A DNA stretch of 15,073 nt from JANXQE01 sp035294005 (lineage in GTDB: Bacteria > Verrucomicrobiota > Verrucomicrobiia > Limisphaerales > UBA8199). This document shows, piece by piece, positions 8,089 through 15,073 of the stretch. Each line of letters opens with the position of its first letter. The first letter of the stretch is position 1. A program made the translations under genes and the position numbers. The stretch spans positions 1-15,073 of the forward strand of contig DATGLT010000306.1 of NCBI GenBank assembly GCA_035294005.1. Reading direction: 5' to 3'. Below the pieces are notes generated by a model. The model made no database searches, had not been told where the DNA came from, and worked only from the letters and a program-made list of their open reading frames with translations.

Positions 8089-8511
8089 TTGCTGCGCCAG
8101 GCCTCACACGAATTCCGACTCTCGACCCGAGGTCGCGCTCTTTATGAATTCACGGATCAGGTCCAGGGCTGGGTCCGCCAGAACAAATTGCAAACCGGAC
8201 TGGTTACCCTGCATGTGCGGCACACATCGGCCTCGCTGCTGATCCAGGAAAACGCCGACCCCGACGTGCGCCGCGACCTGGAAAGCTTCTTCAAACGATT
8301 GGTTCCGGACGGAGACCCCCTGTTTGTCCATACCGCCGAAGGCGAAGATGACATGCCTGCCCATGTGAGAACCGCGTTAACGGCAGTAAACCTTTCGATT
8401 CCTGTTTCGGGAGGGGAACTGGCTCTGGGCACGTGGCAAGGGATTTATCTTTGGGAACACCGGCGCGCTCCTCACCACCGGATCATCAGCGCCCATTGCA
8501 TCGGCGAGTAA
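8089..8511 (+). CDS. YjbQ family protein (UPF0047, secondary thiamine-phosphate synthase-like)
   Basis: The frame is open far upstream inside the TPR gene, but homology begins at LLRQASHEF, so the start is the TTG at 8089 (or CTG at 8092), giving 140 residues, the usual family length. Family motifs are intact: HTSASLLIQEN (45-55), the acidic/His segment HTAEGEDDMPAH (81-92), and the signature S-G-G-E-L-A-L-G-T-W-Q-G-I-Y at 107-120 followed by WEHR. YjbQ proteins form trimers with a conserved His/Glu pocket. Some rescue thiamine auxotrophs by a weak thiamine-phosphate synthase activity, but their true role is not settled. No thiamine genes are nearby. There is no ATG and no Shine-Dalgarno sequence, so translation may depend on coupling to the TPR gene whose stop is 19 nt upstream. 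Confidence 0.88.
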   Translation: MLRQASHEFRLSTRGRALYEFTDQVQGWVRQNKLQTGLVTLHVRHTSASLLIQENADPDVRRDLESFFKRLVPDGDPLFVHTAEGEDDMPAHVRTALTAVNLSIPVSGGELALGTWQGIYLWEHRRAPHHRIISAHCIGE

Positions 8512-8563
8512 TCGAACAGCCGATTGAATAAGCTTTCCAAGGTTTTTTCATGCTGGCATTGTC

Positions 8564-10909
8564 ATGACACGATTGAAAATTACGCTTTTCGCTGGCGACC
8601 CAGCGCGCTTGTTAACTTCCCTGGCGCTTATTTGCGCCGCGCTCCATACATCGCAAGGCCTGTGCGACACCACTAATTTGAACCGCTTCGGGTTCACCGG
8701 TCCGGAGATCTTCCCGATCGACAACCAACTGAGCCAGTTGAGAGTCGCGGACCTGGACGGCGACGGCCTCAATGACCTGATTGTGGTGAACAACGCGCGT
8801 TCCAAAATCAACCTGCTGTACAACCAAACGGGAAAAACCAACTCGACCGCCCGTGCCATTGCGCCCTCCAAACGGGAGCTCAACGAGTTGCCGCCCGACG
8901 CCCGGTTCCGCATCGAATCGATTGCGTCGGAGAAGCGCATCGCATGCATGATCGTCGCGGATTTGAACGGCGACGGCAGGCCGGACATCGCTTATTACGG
9001 CGAGCCGAAAGAACTCGTTGTTTTGTATAACCAGGGCACGAACGGGTGGAGCGCTCCTAAAACCTGGCCCATTGACGACGGGCAACTCTCCCCCAATGCG
9101 CTGGCAACCGGCGATCTTAACGGCGATGGCCTGACGGACATTGTGCTGCTGGCTGAGAACTACGTCTATTTCCTGCCTCAAAAACCCGACCATTCCTTGG
9201 GCGAACCGGTCAAGATTCCGCTTTCAACACCGGCCAAATCCGTCCAGGTCGTCGATGTGGACGGCGACGGCCGAAACGATTTGTTGCTGGTGAACTGGGA
9301 AGACCGCAACCCGTTTCGATTCCGGATGCAACAACAGAATGGCCAGCTCGGACCTGAACTTTACTTCTCTACGGCGCCGATTCGATCGTACTGGGCTGAT
9401 AACCTCGAACCGAATGCCAAAACCCAGATCATCACAATTGCCCTGAACTCCGGGCGCGCCGCCGTTTCGGAGTTTGTGCAAAAGCAAGGCGATTCCCTCA
9501 GCGGCTGCTTTCAGCTGGGCCAGTTTCAGCTGCTCCCGTTGGGAAAGACCAGCAAAGCGCGCCGAGGACAACTTTGGGCCGACGTGAACGGCGATGGTCT
9601 GCCGGACCTGCTGGTTGCTGAGCCCGAGAGCGGGCAGCTTTCGCTCTATCTTCAGGGCAAAAACGGAACGCTGGAGTCACCGAAAAAGTTCCCAACCCTC
9701 GCCGGAGTGACCGATCTGGCGGTCGCGGACTGGGACGGTGACGGGAAGCCTGAAATTTTTCTGCTCAGTTCGGACGAGAAACAGGTAGGCGTCACCCGGT
9801 TCGATGCAAACCAACACATTGCATTTCCGACTCTGATTCCGCTGGAAGGCGCTCCATTGGTTCTTGCGGTGGGCAAGCTCACCAGCGATTCGCGCCCAGT
9901 CCTTGCAGTGATCGTCGACAAGGACGGGAAACGCTCGCTCGTCACCAAAACCGCGGATGGAAAGTTCAAAAGCCAAAAGCTCAGCGAGTCATTCAGCTCG
10001 AACCCGGCCACTTTGTTCTTTCACGATGCGGACCAGGACGGCTTGAACGACCTGGTTGTGCTGACTCCTTACGAAAAGGTTAAAATACTTCGGCAGGTCT
10101 CCGGAAAGGATTTCGAAGAAATCGACGTCGCACCCCCTGGAGGTGAAGTTCAACAATCCTGGCTTGGCGCGGCTGACATTGACGGCGACGGCAAGTCGGA
10201 GTTGCTCCTGACGCAGCGAAATTTCTTGCGAGCCGTAATTCTCAAGCGGGACGGGGCGGCCGCAGATGAAGGCGCCTGGCGGTTCGAGGTGAAAGAGCAG
10301 ATTAACGGCGCTTCGAGCAATTCGCGCCTGGTGGCCGCGGCGGCGGTGGGCAACTGTTCGAATTCGGTGCCTTCGCTCTTCCTGCTGGACGCCGAGCAAA
10401 AGGCTCTGACGCTTTGCGAGCGCGACAGCTCGGGTGTTTTTCAGGTAATCAGGAACATCCCTTTGCCCGTATCGGAGTTTGTCGGTCTTCAACCGATTGT
10501 TCTCGGCGGCGCCAATGCCAACGCAGTGGCGTTTCTGGGGCTGAATGCCAGCGCCTGGCTGCCGCTGAACGGCTCGGCGTGGGAGTTGAAAGAGTTGGAT
10601 GGGTACGAAACGCCGATTCGAGATGGCCACCTGAACGATGTCGTGTCAGGCGATCTAAATAACGACGGCCGCAAGGACCTGGTGTTTCTTGAGACGGCAA
10701 GGAATTATCTCGACCTGGTGATTTTCGATGCCCATCACAAGCTGGTTCCAGCAAACCGATGGCAGGTATTTGAAGAAAGAACCTTCCGCGGACGTCGAAG
10801 CGATCTTCCAGAGCCGCGTGAAGCCGTGGTTGCCGATCTCACTGGACATCATAAGAACGACCTCGCAGTTCTAGTGCACGACCGGATATTGCTTTATCCG
10901 CAGGAATAG
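8564..10909 (+). CDS. Secreted VCBS/FG-GAP repeat protein (beta-propeller, calcium-binding)
   Basis: 781 residues with an N-terminal hydrophobic stretch (about 14-30) consistent with a signal peptide; the C at 34 is not in a lipobox. Ten D-x-D/N-x-D-G-x-x-D/E loops begin at D63, D133, D184, D231, D340, D389, D488, D538, D697 and D758. The last reads DLTGHHKND and has lost the central acidic and glycine positions. Each motif is followed by a hydrophobic strand (for example DLIVV, DIVLL, DLLLV), as in VCBS/integrin-alpha propeller blades. Spacing is usually about 45-100 residues, with larger gaps at 231-340 and 538-697, where blades probably lack calcium loops. The size suits two seven-bladed propellers. 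No enzyme domain, anchor or sorting tail is seen. It is likely extracellular or periplasmic, in binding or structure; the ligand is unknown. It stands alone, 52 nt after the YjbQ gene. Confidence 0.9.
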   Translation: MTRLKITLFAGDPARLLTSLALICAALHTSQGLCDTTNLNRFGFTGPEIFPIDNQLSQLRVADLDGDGLNDLIVVNNARSKINLLYNQTGKTNSTARAIAPSKRELNELPPDARFRIESIASEKRIACMIVADLNGDGRPDIAYYGEPKELVVLYNQGTNGWSAPKTWPIDDGQLSPNALATGDLNGDGLTDIVLLAENYVYFLPQKPDHSLGEPVKIPLSTPAKSVQVVDVDGDGRNDLLLVNWEDRNPFRFRMQQQNGQLGPELYFSTAPIRSYWADNLEPNAKTQIITIALNSGRAAVSEFVQKQGDSLSGCFQLGQFQLLPLGKTSKARRGQLWADVNGDGLPDLLVAEPESGQLSLYLQGKNGTLESPKKFPTLAGVTDLAVADWDGDGKPEIFLLSSDEKQVGVTRFDANQHIAFPTLIPLEGAPLVLAVGKLTSDSRPVLAVIVDKDGKRSLVTKTADGKFKSQKLSESFSSNPATLFFHDADQDGLNDLVVLTPYEKVKILRQVSGKDFEEIDVAPPGGEVQQSWLGAADIDGDGKSELLLTQRNFLRAVILKRDGAAADEGAWRFEVKEQINGASSNSRLVAAAAVGNCSNSVPSLFLLDAEQKALTLCERDSSGVFQVIRNIPLPVSEFVGLQPIVLGGANANAVAFLGLNASAWLPLNGSAWELKELDGYETPIRDGHLNDVVSGDLNNDGRKDLVFLETARNYLDLVIFDAHHKLVPANRWQVFEERTFRGRRSDLPEPREAVVADLTGHHKNDLAVLVHDRILLYPQE

Positions 10910-10924
10910 CGGATCGGGCCCGGG

Positions 10925-10955
10925 CCAGCGAAACGTTTGCCGTTCCGGGCGCTGG
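10925..10955. terminator. Possible bidirectional hairpin between convergent genes
   Basis: In the 58-bp gap between two convergent stops, CCAGCG (10925-10930) pairs with CGCTGG (10950-10955), with an inner AACG/CGTT pairing. There is no T-run on either side, so it is not a classical intrinsic terminator. Position alone suggests a transcript end. Confidence 0.3.
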
Positions 10956-10967
10956 ACAAGATGGCCT

Positions 10968-11336
10968 TTACCCCAACTGCCGGAAGTAGGTTCCCACCGT
11001 GACGATCAGTTCCTCGGTGCTTCCTTTGCGCAGGTACTGATCCGCCCCCTGATCGAGCATGGCGCGCACCGTGGTGTCGTCGTGCTCCATGCCGGTAAAA
11101 AGGAGAATCGGCACGTCGGGGTGATTGTGCCGGAGATACTTCATGAAAGTGAGCCCGCTCTCACCGGCCAGGTTCAGATCCAAAATGATCAAGCCCAGGC
11201 GCAGGTCTTCCGCTTTTTGCATCGCTTCAGTTGCGTTTTCCGCCGTTACAACGGCGTACCCTGCATCCTGAAGAGCCCCTGCTGCAATCTCGCGCCAACC
11301 CGCGTCGTCATCAATGAAAAGCACCTGTGTCTCCAT
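10968..11336 (-). CDS. Single-domain response regulator (CheY-like receiver)
   Basis: 122 residues, entirely one receiver domain. The acidic pocket is D9/D10 (FIDDD), the phosphoacceptor D53 (LILDLNLAG), the switch threonine T81 (LLFTGM) and the invariant K104 (YLRKG). No output domain follows. Proteins of this kind relay phosphate or act through protein contact; the partner histidine kinase is not in the window. The start is the ATG at 11336, just after the family-typical N-terminus begins; upstream there is no Shine-Dalgarno sequence. It lies 56 nt after panD on the same strand and could be the last gene of that transcript or be separately expressed. Confidence 0.93.
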   Translation of the reverse strand: METQVLFIDDDAGWREIAAGALQDAGYAVVTAENATEAMQKAEDLRLGLIILDLNLAGESGLTFMKYLRHNHPDVPILLFTGMEHDDTTVRAMLDQGADQYLRKGSTEELIVTVGTYFRQLG

Positions 11337-11392
11337 CCGGGTTGATGTTGTTTGAGCGCTGGACTAAATCAAGCGTTTTCCCAGTTCCCGTC

Positions 11393-11755
11393 TTAGATTC
11401 CGCGTTCGTTGACGATGGCATTCTTATCGCCAAGGACGATGACGTGCGGCTTCCAGAATTTGGCTTCGGCCGCCTCAGCTTCGGTGAAGCTCATGATGGT
11501 AAGCCTATCCCCCGGTTTTCCCAAGTGGGCGGCCGCGCCGTTGAGGACAATCTGGCCTGAACCGCGTTCGCCGGGGATGGCGTAGGTCTCGAACCGCGCC
11601 CCGTTGGACATGTTGCTGCACAGAATGCGTTCGTACGGCAACAGGGCCACCTTGTCCATGAGGTCGCGATCGATGCTCATGCTGCCCTCGTACTCGAGAT
11701 TGGCGCCGGTGACGCTCGCGCGGTGGATTTTGGATTTGAGCAAATGAACTAACAT
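11393..11755 (-). CDS. panD: Aspartate 1-decarboxylase
   Basis: 120 residues, standard length. The proenzyme self-cleavage site Gly24-Ser25 (YEGSMSID) yields the pyruvoyl group at Ser25. Other active-site residues are present: K9, R54 (NGARFETY), Y58 and N72 in IVLNGAAA. It converts L-aspartate to beta-alanine for pantothenate and CoA synthesis in the cytosol. The start lies 9 nt beyond the stop of the 656-residue secreted protein gene, so it is probably transcribed with it. panB and panC, its usual pathway partners, are not in the window. The N-terminus MLVHLLKSKIHRA fits the family (usually M-x-MLKSKIHRA). No ribosome binding site is evident, suggesting coupling. Confidence 0.96.
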   Translation of the reverse strand: MLVHLLKSKIHRASVTGANLEYEGSMSIDRDLMDKVALLPYERILCSNMSNGARFETYAIPGERGSGQIVLNGAAAHLGKPGDRLTIMSFTEAEAAEAKFWKPHVIVLGDKNAIVNERGI

Positions 11756-11764
11756 CGGATTCGA

Positions 11765-13735
11765 CTATTGCGGTTTGAGACCCGGTGGCGTGGGGTAAAA
11801 CGCCTTGAGTGAGAGTCCCTCCACATTGGCGCTGCCGCCATACACGCTGAAGTGGAAATATTTTGAAATCGAGTCGAAGCCTGGCAGCAAGGAAAAATCC
11901 ATCAGGTCTTTGACGCCCTGGACGGCTGGCATCGGATTGAGCGATCCGGGGACCAGGTTTGCGGCGCCCATTCCCCCCGGAGCGGCAGGCGCCGGGTTTG
12001 TTCGCAGCTCTTCAACTCGCGCGCGGGCCGTCTCAACGGTGTTCTCGTAACCAAACATGCTGGAACCCGGCCCGATCACCCTCTGGGCTGCATCCATAAG
12101 GCCGGGGGCTTCACGCAAGGCCTTGCGCTGCCCATCGCTCGAGCGCAGGTACTCTTCGAGCATCGAGGCATCGGTCGAAAAGGCCACGTACCCGCCACTC
12201 GCGGCGTAACTCACGACTTGCGGAACCCCGGGGCTGGCGCCGGCGCCCAGCGGACCCATCAGGTTTCTCAATGACACTGAATAAATTTTACGGCCTAAAA
12301 ACTCGCGTTCCTCAGGCGCATTGCCGGGTTGCTGGCCCGCATACACCAGCACACTTCTCAATGAAAGCGCAAGAACTTCAGCGTTCGGCGAACCTAATAG
12401 GAAAATGGAAGGTGGAGACCTCAATTCAGCCGGGGATTTGCCGCGCGGAGCCTTTTCGTAGGTCACCATGTCGTCGCCGATATTTCCAATGACGTTCTTC
12501 TTGAAGTCGAACCCGGGATCCTTTTGGCGCGCGGCTGTGTTGGCCGTTTCGATGATGAAATTAATTCCATTTAGCCATTGGGGCGAGATGTCATTCACCA
12601 TCTTTTGAATGGTTTCCCAGGTTTTCTGGCCGTCGATCCTCCAGCGCTGAAACTTCACGACGTCAGCCGGAACGAAGGGCGGAGGACGCGACTCACGCGG
12701 TTCGCCTGCCAGCATCTTCACCAAGCCCTGCCTTGCGGACTCCGGCGCGCCGATGAACAGCTGGAAGGTTTCACCTTCGCTAGCTTGTTGGAAAGTGAAC
12801 GCGAGGGTTTTCAGACCGGTTACCCCAATTGCGTTCAGAATTTTTTCGGGCTTGATATCGAATGGGTTCTGAGCGGCGTCGGGATCCTGCTTTTTTTGGG
12901 AGAGCCTCCGCAGGGACTGATCAACGAATGCCTTGATGTTAACCCATGCATATAATGGGGCTTCGCGAAACAGCGCAGCCTGGTTGGCCTGGAAATCGGC
13001 CAGTTCGCCCAGGACGGGACTGGATCCGCCGGCGACGCGGGTTGCGATCTTCTCGGCCGCGCCAAGGGTCGTGCTCACAACGAGCAACGAGTCAAGCTGG
13101 CCGATGATCAACTGCTGCCCGGGCCCGGCTGGAGAACTGTCTGCGTCCTCCGTCGGTTGCGGAGCCTGTTCCCCCGATTTGGGCAGAAACCTGCGGAGCG
13201 TCTTTGGAATATCATTGCTTGAAAGGGGCACTACGGTGAATTCGTAGTCGCGAATCTTCGAGGTCTTGATCGCTTTACCTGCATCGGCCCATTTTTTGCG
13301 CAGCGCGGCCAGGTTCTTTTTGAGCTGAGAACTTTTGTCCTTTGTATCCAGCAGCAACAACATGCCGGCTTCCTGCGATTCGCCCTGGCCGGCGTTCTGA
13401 ATTAACGCGAAGGTAAGTTGGCCCTGAAGTAAGCTTGTGTAATCCTGGAGTTTGATATCCAGGTCACGCTCCAAAGGTTTGACCACCTGTTCGTTCCATT
13501 TGTTGGTGAAGTCTTCCCGAAAAGCTCGCATCGCCGGGTCATTCCATAGTTGATGCTCCGGCGACTTGTCCCACCCAGCCCGCAATTTCGCAAAATCCGG
13601 CGCGGTAAGCATCACCAGTGTGTCATCGGGCAGGAGTTTCTCGGGGCCCGGGATGGCGCCGCAAAGAGGCCCGGCCAACAGGAGCAGGGCAGACAATGTG
13701 ACTGAAAATCGCTTGCGGATGCAGTGTGAGTTCAT
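11765..13735 (-). CDS. Secreted protein of unknown function, DUF3352-like style
   Basis: The open frame runs upstream to 13972, but those 79 extra residues overlap the protease gene, have no protein-like pattern, and precede a clear signal peptide. I therefore start at the ATG at 13735, giving 656 residues. Residues 1-27 are a signal peptide (KRF, hydrophobic core, cleavage near CGA). The rest is soluble alpha/beta: LLPDDTLVMLTAPDFAKL at 34-51, a Pro/Ser-rich linker 186-206, NVIGNIGDDMVTYEKAPRG at 414-432, and a Pro/Gly/Ala-rich segment 579-604. The layout resembles large exported planctomycete/verrucomicrobial proteins grouped loosely with DUF3352, but I recognise no catalytic motif and the assignment is tentative. 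It lies 82 nt after the protease gene on the same strand and 9 nt before panD. It could be a substrate or partner of the protease; that is only inference from position. Confidence 0.8.
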   Translation of the reverse strand: MNSHCIRKRFSVTLSALLLLAGPLCGAIPGPEKLLPDDTLVMLTAPDFAKLRAGWDKSPEHQLWNDPAMRAFREDFTNKWNEQVVKPLERDLDIKLQDYTSLLQGQLTFALIQNAGQGESQEAGMLLLLDTKDKSSQLKKNLAALRKKWADAGKAIKTSKIRDYEFTVVPLSSNDIPKTLRRFLPKSGEQAPQPTEDADSSPAGPGQQLIIGQLDSLLVVSTTLGAAEKIATRVAGGSSPVLGELADFQANQAALFREAPLYAWVNIKAFVDQSLRRLSQKKQDPDAAQNPFDIKPEKILNAIGVTGLKTLAFTFQQASEGETFQLFIGAPESARQGLVKMLAGEPRESRPPPFVPADVVKFQRWRIDGQKTWETIQKMVNDISPQWLNGINFIIETANTAARQKDPGFDFKKNVIGNIGDDMVTYEKAPRGKSPAELRSPPSIFLLGSPNAEVLALSLRSVLVYAGQQPGNAPEEREFLGRKIYSVSLRNLMGPLGAGASPGVPQVVSYAASGGYVAFSTDASMLEEYLRSSDGQRKALREAPGLMDAAQRVIGPGSSMFGYENTVETARARVEELRTNPAPAAPGGMGAANLVPGSLNPMPAVQGVKDLMDFSLLPGFDSISKYFHFSVYGGSANVEGLSLKAFYPTPPGLKPQ

Positions 13736-13778
13736 GGAACTAGGTTGTGCGTTTCGGCAACTGGACAGCAGGCGCGAT

Positions 13779-13786
13779 GGGGGGGG
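13779..13786. repeat. Homopolymer of eight G (C8 on the coding strand)
   Basis: GGGGGGGG lies in the 82-bp gap between the protease stop and the secreted-protein start. Runs of this length can slip in replication. Because it is intergenic here, a length change would alter spacing, not a reading frame. Confidence 0.9.
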
Positions 13787-13791
13787 TAGCA

Positions 13792-13812
13792 GCGGCCTAT
13801 TTACAGGCCCGC
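13792..13812 (-). terminator. Hairpin just after the protease stop
   Basis: On the minus strand GCGG(G)CCT pairs with AGGCCGC across a loop of GTAAAT: seven base pairs with one bulged G. It starts 6 nt after the protease stop and is followed by the C8 tract instead of a T-run. It may attenuate transcription or protect the protease mRNA end; it is not a canonical intrinsic terminator. Confidence 0.35.
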
Positions 13813-13817
13813 AAGTT

Positions 13818-14816
13818 TTACTCATCAAGCGAGGCCTTGCGCGTTCGGCTTGGGGGCTCGAGGTACCGGTAGGCGTTACTGGGATTGTCATTCGAGTAAG
13901 CGAAAGCCTCGCGGTGGTCCAGGAAGAATTTGACCGATTCAATTGGTATTGCGAACCCCAGGCCTTCCCCAAACGTTATTTTCATGTTGGTGATGCCTAC
14001 CACCTCGCCGCGCATATTAAAGAGCGGTCCGCCACTGTTGCCCGGATTGATTTGAGCCGTCGTTTGCAGGAAGAGTTCCCCCGCCATCTGCCGCGTTTTT
14101 GTGCTTAGAATTCCTTCGGTGACCGTCCGTTCGAGTCCCAGTGGGCTGCCAATCGCAAACACCCCTTCACCTACGGCGAGCGCATCGGCGCTGCCTAGCA
14201 GAACAAACTTGAACTTCGGCGCCTCTTTATCTTCGATTTTAAGCAATGCCATGTCCCCGAATTTATTGATGGCAACGATACGGATCTGCTTGTAACTCTT
14301 TCGCTCCAGTTCACCGCCAGACTGATGGTAAACTTCAACCGAGATTTGGCTTTCGCCTTCAATCACATGAAAATTCGTCAGCAGAAAGCCGTCTTCGTTG
14401 ATAATAAAGCCTGACCCAAGCCCGCTGGGTGTCCGGACTTGGACAACGGCTTCACCTAACTGGTTCACCAGTTCGCGTACGGTTCGTGAAGCCGTGCCCC
14501 GTAGTGCGCCGGAATAGAATCCCGAATGGCCATCGGCCGGCTGTGGCGTGTCCTGCCTGGGCTCGACTTCAGCAGGAGCGCGCGCCGCAGCCGATTTTGG
14601 AGATGGCTCCGAGCCGCGTAAGATCTTGACTATCTGATTCTTCGGAATGACTAGAACAGTATAGCCGATATCCACCGCCACCTGGTCATGCTTTTCCGCG
14701 AGCACCGTCCCCACAATGGCTGCCTTTTCCCGGAGCTGGATCGTATCGGCTATACCTGCCGGGATCGCCGCGACCATCGCGGCGACCGCGAGCCAACACG
14801 AACAGTTCTTTACCAT
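13818..14816 (-). CDS. Secreted HtrA-like S1C serine protease without PDZ domain
   Basis: 332 residues. Residues 1-23 are a signal peptide (cleavage near GIADT). Residues 24-68 form a small beta-rich domain (IQLREKAAIVGTVLAE, then VLVIPKNQIVKIL). Residues 70-110 are a Pro/Ala-rich linker. Residues 115-305 are the trypsin-like domain with a complete triad: H150 (LTNFHV), D188 (GDMALLKI) and S261 (GNSGGPL), plus oxyanion-loop residues INPGN. The tail from 305 to 332 is too short for a PDZ domain, whereas DegP/DegS-type relatives carry one or two. It should act in the periplasm or outside. The N-terminal domain might replace PDZ in substrate choice, or assemble the protease; that is inference. 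It begins the minus-strand cluster with the 656-residue protein, panD and the response regulator. A TTGTCA/TACTTT pair sits almost against the ATG and is probably not the promoter. Confidence 0.92.
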   Translation of the reverse strand: MVKNCSCWLAVAAMVAAIPAGIADTIQLREKAAIVGTVLAEKHDQVAVDIGYTVLVIPKNQIVKILRGSEPSPKSAAARAPAEVEPRQDTPQPADGHSGFYSGALRGTASRTVRELVNQLGEAVVQVRTPSGLGSGFIINEDGFLLTNFHVIEGESQISVEVYHQSGGELERKSYKQIRIVAINKFGDMALLKIEDKEAPKFKFVLLGSADALAVGEGVFAIGSPLGLERTVTEGILSTKTRQMAGELFLQTTAQINPGNSGGPLFNMRGEVVGITNMKITFGEGLGFAIPIESVKFFLDHREAFAYSNDNPSNAYRYLEPPSRTRKASLDE

Positions 14817-14908
14817 GGCGTGAAAGTAATGAACGGCAGGAGCTTTGACAAGGGCTCGTTGGAGCGATCCAGGCGCGGTGCACCATGCCTAGAAATCGCG
14901 GAACCCTG

Positions 14909-14937
14909 TTGACTCCGTGTTGGGCAAATCAGATACT
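14909..14937 (+). promoter_or_regulatory. Sigma-70-like promoter for the pilin-like gene
   Basis: TTGACT (14909-14914, five of six to consensus), 17-nt spacer, GATACT (14932-14937, four of six). The predicted start of transcription, near 14944, is about 25 nt before the GTG at 14969. Confidence 0.5.
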
Positions 14938-14968
14938 TTAGACAGAACCCCGTATCAACTGGCGCTCT

Positions 14969-15073
14969 GTGGCTGCTCGTGTTTCATGCGGTTTGTCAGC
15001 GTCTCTGAAGGATCGCTTCGCCTTCACGCTGATCGAACTCATGGTGGTGATCGCGGTAATAGCCATTTTGGCC
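14969..15073 (+). CDS. Type IV pilin/pseudopilin-like protein, N-terminal fragment
   Basis: The frame is open from 14942 and runs off the window. From GTG 14969 the fragment is 35 codons. The prepilin cleavage and methylation motif is clear: charged residues KDRFA, then FTLIELMVVIAVIAILA, with Phe at mature position 1 and the conserved Glu at position 5. Cleavage would fall before Phe, after an Ala in place of the usual Gly. An alternative start is the TTG at 14993, which gives a shorter leader. Proteins of this type are processed by prepilin peptidase and built into type II secretion pseudopili or type IV pili. Verrucomicrobia carry many such genes, often with C-terminal domains for surface sugar or cell contact. 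The rest of the gene is outside the window, so its class is open. Confidence 0.8.
   Translation, partial: MAARVSCGLSASLKDRFAFTLIELMVVIAVIAILA

Noticed and set aside
8535..8550. T-run (six T) after CCAAGG downstream of the YjbQ gene as a terminator
   Set aside because: No stable stem precedes the T-run; only tiny palindromes are present.
13736..13972. N-terminal extension of the 656-residue secreted protein
   Set aside because: It overlaps the protease gene, is compositionally random and precedes a clear signal peptide at 13735.
14829..14857. Minus-strand TTGTCA / TACTTT pair with 17-nt spacer before the protease
   Set aside because: The -10 box matches at only three positions and would place the transcript start at the ATG itself. 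A leaderless mRNA is possible but unsupported.

Overview
The window is a dense, GC-rich stretch of bacterial chromosome with no RNA genes, insertion sequences or CRISPR arrays that I could find. The gene set points to a Gram-negative-type bacterium. My best guess is a Verrucomicrobiota member (Pedosphaera/Limisphaerales-like). I base this on the prepilin-type start at the right edge, the secreted TPR/coiled-coil and VCBS-repeat proteins, the trypsin-like protease with a small N-terminal domain, and the general lack of Shine-Dalgarno sequences. This placement is inference from style, not from a marker gene.

Left part (1-4037): the 3' part of a large membrane fusion (LplT-like transporter, PlsC acyltransferase, acyl-ACP synthetase) that salvages lysophospholipids. 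It converges with a minus-strand pair made of a six-helix membrane protein (DUF6580-like) and a YfcE-type metallophosphoesterase. Middle (4217-8511), all plus strand: an RluA-family pseudouridine synthase and a zinc alcohol dehydrogenase only 9 nt apart; then a secreted coiled-coil/TPR protein and a YjbQ-family protein that starts on a non-ATG codon 19 nt after it. Next (8564-10909) is a secreted protein with ten VCBS/FG-GAP calcium motifs, presumably a beta-propeller.

Right part (10968-14816), all minus strand and read right to left: a secreted HtrA-like serine protease without a PDZ domain, a 656-residue secreted protein of DUF3352-like style, aspartate decarboxylase PanD (9 nt further on), and a single-domain response regulator. 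Divergent from the protease, with a good sigma-70-like promoter, begins a type IV pilin/pseudopilin-like protein that the window edge cuts off.

Most of this is recognisable housekeeping and envelope biology. I did not find a convincing new multi-gene system. The least explained pieces are the protease/secreted-protein/PanD/response-regulator neighbourhood, the CpoB-like but tol-pal-less TPR protein, the VCBS protein and a short perfect palindrome at 4109-4124. Gene boundaries were chosen by protein-family start positions, because ribosome binding sites are mostly absent.
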